Positions 46,501 to 49,399 of a stretch of 49,399 bases of DNA are shown piece by piece. The DNA comes from an uncultured Verrucomicrobia subdivision 3 bacterium (GTDB lineage Bacteria > Verrucomicrobiota > Verrucomicrobiia > Limisphaerales > UBA11358). The stretch lies in the NCBI GenBank assembly GCA_903820285.1, contig CAIJGS010000106.1:1-49399 (forward strand). The letters run 5' to 3'. Below the pieces are notes generated by a model that saw only the letters and a program-made list of their open reading frames with translations, searched no databases and was not told where the DNA came from. The translations under genes were made by a program, and so were the position numbers. Within the stretch, counting starts at the first letter, position 1; every line of letters begins with the position of its first letter.

Positions 46501-47187
46501 ATCGGCACTGCGGAACAGGCGTTCGAGCCGGTCGCACAGGACGGCGACAGTATGTTCACGGGCGAGCGGGGAGATCTGGGAATAGAGCGTGGAAATTTTG
46601 ATGGAGACCACTTCGGTTTCCGACCATTGCAAGCCTTGCAGATATTGCTGCAAACGGCGTTCGGACTCGGGTTCGCTCAGAATCGCTTCACCGAGGAAAT
46701 TGACATTCATGCGCACACCTTCATGGGTGCGGTCGGCGAGATGGCGGACCAGCAGGTCCTTTTCGCCGGGCAGAATGACATTGGCGGTTTCCTTCTGCAT
46801 GTGCTCCTTGACGAGCGGCAGGGCAACGCCGGGCATGTAGCCGCCGAACGATTTAAATCCCTTCATCAGCGTGCGGTCAAGGGGGCTAAAAAAACGAGGC
46901 ACCCCCTGCACATCGAGAATATGGATCAGGTGCTCGACGGCGCGCTGCGGATCATTCGTGCGAAAGGCCTGGTCGGTCATCTGGGCCAGCGTGGCCTTGT
47001 CTGACGGCGTCTGGAGCATGCGGTCCAACTCCGCCTGCTGTTTTTTTTCGGGCGAGGTCTGGAGCACGGTGGCGCGCTCCTGCAAACAACGCGCGAGATA
47101 TAGCGCCTTTTGCACGGTCAGCGGACGCGAAGAAGCCGGGTCCGGCTTGAAGCCGGACAGGGTTTGTTCAAGGGAAAGGGGTTTCAT
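43552..47187 (-). CDS. putA: Bifunctional proline dehydrogenase / glutamate-semialdehyde dehydrogenase (PutA)
   Basis: The 1211-residue enzyme oxidises L-proline to glutamate using FAD and NAD+. The proline dehydrogenase half (about 100-480) has VYLDMEEYRDKELT and the IRIVKGANMENERAEA segment that contacts substrate and flavin. The aldehyde dehydrogenase half (about 520-1020) has VVSPWNFPVAIPCGG, catalytic E770 in FAETGGKD and nucleophile C804 in GQKCSATS. A C-terminal extension of about 190 residues, ending RYGNLGVRAGETRAAVL, is the extra aldehyde-dehydrogenase-like domain of long PutA proteins. No N-terminal ribbon-helix-helix is present, so it should not repress its own operon as E. coli PutA does (type B layout). 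It sits between fucosidase and M60 peptidase genes, with gaps of 21 and 24 bases. Confidence 0.95.
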   Translation of the reverse strand: MKPLSLEQTLSGFKPDPASSRPLTVQKALYLARCLQERATVLQTSPEKKQQAELDRMLQTPSDKATLAQMTDQAFRTNDPQRAVEHLIHILDVQGVPRFFSPLDRTLMKGFKSFGGYMPGVALPLVKEHMQKETANVILPGEKDLLVRHLADRTHEGVRMNVNFLGEAILSEPESERRLQQYLQGLQWSETEVVSIKISTLYSQISPLAREHTVAVLCDRLERLFRSADHAGFRRPDGQVVPKFVYLDMEEYRDKELTAEAFIRTLDRPGLKHIRAGIALQAYIPDSFGTMRQIQEWARRRVAAGGGRITIRIVKGANMENERAEASVRGWPLAPYQSKLETDANYKRLLHEAMKPENLAALDVGLASHNLFDLAYGLVLAHENNALDRVQIEMLEGMANHQRRALFEMSRNLLLYAPACHKEHFINAIGYLIRRLDENTGPENFLRHAFKIKVGTSEWDILEKGFLAAFDAIGTTNAAPRRTQNRQLPPAQPDVIARGWQHLENEADTDFSLPQNGEWAQQIIAKWEPLHGDHAIQIPLVIGGEELLAGRPVRECFDPSRPGIVVGKYRQATEADVIHAVEIAAADASGWRTLSPAARSEILGRVAQELRIARGDLMGAALADGGKTLTESDPEVSEAIDFLEFYRASAQWWQERPTLKAKGKGVVVVVSPWNFPVAIPCGGVAAALAAGNTVILKPASDTVLVAWEFCKCFWRAGVSQQALQFVPCSGGKEGRKLINHPKVSAVILTGGTETALTMLNDNPALNLFAETGGKDATIVTAVSDRDQAVKHILHSAFSHAGQKCSATSLLLLQAEVYDDPVFRQGLCEAVASMKVGSAWELDTKMGPLIRPPNGDLETALKVLEPGEEWALMPQPAGDNPNLWTPGIKYGVRPGSFTQLTEFFGPVLAVMRFTTLSEAVTLVNQTGFGLTSGLESLDEREWAYWKQHIHAGNLYINRVTTGAIVLRQPFGGMGKSVFGAGMKAGGPNYVAQLMDFTDVAVAEKSKKPVHAELTALCWGLLAQKNPEAERIITATVSCETAQREEFGREHDHFLLVGQDNVRRYLPFAKVRVRLHAEDTAFEIFTRVCAAHLAGCHVTVSVPPTPPPAAALLEQLTKEWTGAIEFIRETDEQLVTSLQLGQTDRVRYAAPDRVPLIVLRAGAEAGGCVISTPVSGEGRLEMLWYLREQSISTDYHRYGNLGVRAGETRAAVL

Positions 47188-47208
47188 TGCGAAGGGTGGA
47201 AAATGAAT

Positions 47209-48681
47209 TTAATTCGTCCCGGCGACCGCTTCCTTGTACAGGCCGAATTCGGCGAGGGCGGGACAGACGGGTGACTGTGTAATACGCAAACGGACTTTAT
47301 CCGTGGTAACCGGCTCTCCCTGCCATAGACGATGGCTCCCAATGCTGGTACCAGCGGCAAATTGAACCCACTGGCCGTCGCGCCACTGATCGAGCGCGTA
47401 GGCTTCGATGCGCTGGCCGAGGGGCAGATATTCCCGCAGGCTGATGATGTCGAAAGTGACAGGCTTTTTAAAGGTCAAGGTCACGTCCGGAGTCGTCACG
47501 GCATCATCGGTGGCCCAGTAGGTGTTGCGGTCGCCATCGAGCAGGTTTTTGGCGCCGAATTTTTTATCGCCACCGCGGATGTTGCTGGCAGTAACCTTGG
47601 CGGATTTCGCCAGATTGACGGCAAAGGTCTGGCTGACAATGCGGCCGAAGCCGGCGAGGGATTGCACATCTTTTTCATAAACGAGACCGCGCGAATCTGG
47701 CGGGATGTTCAGGATCATGGAGGCGCCGCGCCCGACGCTTTCAAGATAATGATGCCAGAGATCAGTAGCGGAGCGGACCTTGTCATTCTGGCTCTGGTGC
47801 CAGAACCAGCCCGGCCGGATGGAAAAGTCCACTTCGGCGGGAATCCATTTTTTGCCGTCGCGCATGCCGCTGTTGAGCAGCTTTTCGTTGGCATTGCCGG
47901 GACACCAGCCGTCGTCGGTGATGGTGGCCCAGCAGGGATCGCCGGCGATGCCGCGTTCGTTGCCCACCCAGCGGCAGTCGGGGCCGACATCGCTGAAAAT
48001 GGCGGCCCCGGGCTGGAGTTCGCGGATGATGTTCCAAGTGGTGGGCCAGCCGTAATAGGCGGTTTTGTCAATGGTGCGCTTTTCATTGGCCCCGCCATAG
48101 TAACCGGTGCCACCATTGGCACCATCGAGCCATATTTCAAAGATCGGGCCGTAATTGGTCAGGAGTTCGCGAAGCTGGTTACGGTAGTAGGTGACATATT
48201 CCGGTTTGCCATAAACAGCACTGTTCCGATCCCACGGGGAAAGGTAGATGCCGAATTTGAGGCCGTACTTGTGGCAGGCGTCGGAAATTTCGCGGACCAC
48301 ATCGCCCTGGCCGTTTTTCCAAGGTGAATTTTTGACGGAATGTTGCGTGTACTTCGATGGCCAGAGGCAAAAGCCATCGTGATGTTTGCAGGACAAAACC
48401 AGGCCCTTTAAACCGGCGGATTTGAAGGCCTTTACAATCTGATCTGCATCGAAATGAGTCGGGTTGAAAACGGATTCAGATTCGCTGCCGAGGCCCCATT
48501 CGCGATCCGTGAAGGTATCCACGGTAAAATGACAGAAGCCGTACATTTCCAGGTCATGCCACTGGCACTGGCGATCCGAGGGGAGCGGGCCGTAAGGCGC
48601 TGGCGGCGTCACGGGACTGCCGGCGGTGGCCAGCATCAGGGAGGCAAACAGGCAAAGGATGGCAGCTGAAAAAGATTTCAT
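47209..48681 (-). CDS. GH29 alpha-L-fucosidase with C-terminal discoidin-like domain
   Basis: The 490-residue secreted enzyme (signal about 1-21, LATAGSPV) removes terminal alpha-L-fucose with retention. The GH29 barrel covers about 25-335, with CKHHDGFCLWPSKYTQHSV, WDRN and the nucleophile D186 in EIWLDGANGG. The acid/base of GH29 varies between subgroups and is not assigned here. DAT-like discoidin/F5/8 type C features occupy about 350-485 (YWATDDAVTTPDVTLTFKKP, VRLRITQSP). The tight binding of fucose in relatives uses the HDGF and W residues seen here. Substrates could be fucosylated mucin-type glycans, algal fucans or xyloglucan. It is 17 bases from the ACT gene upstream and 21 bases from putA. 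Confidence 0.93.
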   Translation of the reverse strand: MKSFSAAILCLFASLMLATAGSPVTPPAPYGPLPSDRQCQWHDLEMYGFCHFTVDTFTDREWGLGSESESVFNPTHFDADQIVKAFKSAGLKGLVLSCKHHDGFCLWPSKYTQHSVKNSPWKNGQGDVVREISDACHKYGLKFGIYLSPWDRNSAVYGKPEYVTYYRNQLRELLTNYGPIFEIWLDGANGGTGYYGGANEKRTIDKTAYYGWPTTWNIIRELQPGAAIFSDVGPDCRWVGNERGIAGDPCWATITDDGWCPGNANEKLLNSGMRDGKKWIPAEVDFSIRPGWFWHQSQNDKVRSATDLWHHYLESVGRGASMILNIPPDSRGLVYEKDVQSLAGFGRIVSQTFAVNLAKSAKVTASNIRGGDKKFGAKNLLDGDRNTYWATDDAVTTPDVTLTFKKPVTFDIISLREYLPLGQRIEAYALDQWRDGQWVQFAAGTSIGSHRLWQGEPVTTDKVRLRITQSPVCPALAEFGLYKEAVAGTN

Positions 48682-48698
48682 AAGATAGCAGAGAGCAC

Positions 48699-49091
48699 TT
48701 AAACCAAGCAGTCGGCGAGGAGCGCCCGGGCGCGCTCGTTGTTGTTGGTTGAAAGAATGACAGTGGCCCAGCCGCCATCGCGCCGCACAAAGCGCATGGA
48801 ATGAATATTGATTTGTGGCTCGCGAAAGCGGGCTGACACCCGGGCGAGCGCGCCCGGCTCATCCTTGAGCCGGATGACGATCAAATCCTCGCTGATGGCA
48901 TCATAGCCCGCCTCAGCCAGCACTCGCAGAGCCTCATCATAAGGTTCCGCCTCCAGAAAGACGATGCCATGAACATGATCATCGGTGACGTTCATTTGCA
49001 GGATGTTTATACCGCGGACGCCCAGCCGTTCGGCGATATCGGCCACGATGCCGGGCCGGCCCGCCGGAGTGATGATGGTGATCTGTTTCAT
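48699..49091 (-). CDS. Double ACT-domain protein
   Basis: This 130-residue cytoplasmic protein is made of two ACT domains in tandem: about 1-65 (ITIITPAGRPGIVADIAERL ... INILQMNV) and about 68-130 (IVIRLKDEPGALARVSARF ... INIHSMRFV). ACT domains bind small ligands, usually amino acids, at domain interfaces. No catalytic or DNA-binding domain is attached. The ATG overlaps the stop of the upstream decarboxylase by four bases (ATGA), so expression is coupled and it may regulate that enzyme in response to an amino acid. A related possibility is a free-standing sensor of the GcvR kind. The ligand is unknown. Confidence 0.87.
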   Translation of the reverse strand: MKQITIITPAGRPGIVADIAERLGVRGINILQMNVTDDHVHGIVFLEAEPYDEALRVLAEAGYDAISEDLIVIRLKDEPGALARVSARFREPQINIHSMRFVRRDGGWATVILSTNNNERARALLADCLV

Positions 49092-49399
49092 GGGATGTTT
49101 ACCTCCGGCCGGTTGAGCGAGCCAGCCACATCGGCAACCACGGCATCAATCATGGCGCGGGTGACGTGTGGCAGGGTGATGATATGGGCAATATCGTGGC
49201 TGGGGGCGATCTGCCAGCGGGCCAGCACTTCGGCGCCGGGCCGCGGAAAAACCACCGTGATCGAATTCCGATGGCGCCAGGCGTGAATGCCGGCAGCCTG
49301 GAACCGTTCAATGGCATAATCCGCCAGCGCAAAGCAGTCGGCCGCCCGCTGCCGGAATCCGGCCTCGCCCCGGCGCTGGAGCGCGCTCCAAAGAATCAA
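49088..49399 (-). CDS. PLP-dependent amino acid decarboxylase, C-terminal part (histidine decarboxylase-like)
   Basis: Only the last 103 residues are inside the window; the gene continues past 49399, so the apparent start there is not real. The fragment resembles the C-terminus of group II PLP-dependent decarboxylases, especially bacterial histidine decarboxylases. It has LWSALQRRG at the end of the large domain, a helix ADYAIERFQAAGI, and the strand WRHRNSITVVFPRP followed by HDIAHIITLPHVT. The catalytic lysine and PLP site lie outside, so substrate choice (histidine, serine or another amino acid) cannot be checked. It is translationally coupled to the double-ACT gene. Confidence 0.7.
   Translation of the reverse strand: MILWSALQRRGEAGFRQRAADCFALADYAIERFQAAGIHAWRHRNSITVVFPRPGAEVLARWQIAPSHDIAHIITLPHVTRAMIDAVVADVAGSLNRPEVNIP

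Overview
The window looks like chromosomal DNA from a free-living, Gram-negative member of the Verrucomicrobiota, probably near the Pedosphaera/Limisphaerales group. The basis is inference from several features: outer-membrane barrels with a terminal aromatic residue, a PEP-CTERM protein, FecR-domain proteins beside a CHASE2 cyclase, a C-terminal domain on the NHL protein of a kind common in that phylum, many secreted glycoside hydrolases, and few recognisable Shine-Dalgarno sequences. I saw no rRNA, tRNA, CRISPR array, transposase or phage gene.

Layout. (1) 1-3.3 kb: a MoeB/ThiF-type adenylyltransferase-rhodanese, a NagD-like HAD phosphatase and a ComB-type phosphatase. (2) 3.3-8.5 kb: a probable envelope signalling module, with an outer-membrane barrel and two tandem FecR proteins on the minus strand, divergent from a CHASE2 class III nucleotide cyclase. 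(3) 8.6-17.8 kb: a double-domain HbpS/GlcG-like protein, divergent from a tight three-gene operon encoding a large outer-membrane barrel, a ten-heme cytochrome c fused to an LVIVD-type propeller, and a six-repeat NHL propeller. This resembles a porin-cytochrome electron conduit of unfamiliar architecture. (4) 17.9-25.1 kb: a PEP-CTERM protein, a GH63-like glucosidase, a DUF3568 lipoprotein, an HGSNAT-like membrane acyltransferase, a polysaccharide-lyase-like protein and a class 3 lipase. (5) 25.2-28.3 kb: core metabolism, with pyruvate kinase, a one-cluster ferredoxin and DAHP synthase. (6) 28.6-49.4 kb: eleven genes on the minus strand with gaps of 44 bases or less.

The last region reads as a glycoprotein-utilisation locus. 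In order of transcription it encodes a PLP decarboxylase (cut by the window edge), a double-ACT protein, a GH29 fucosidase, the bifunctional proline oxidase PutA, an M60 peptidase, a TRIC-type channel, an OPT oligopeptide transporter, two GH2 enzymes, a DUF5703/LamG protein and a GH35 beta-galactosidase. The inferred logic is that exo-glycosidases trim galactose and fucose, the M60 protease cuts the O-glycosylated backbone, OPT imports the peptides and PutA oxidises the proline. No SusC/SusD pair is present. The two most interesting systems are this locus and the porin-decaheme-propeller operon. Both functional readings are inferences from domains and gene order.
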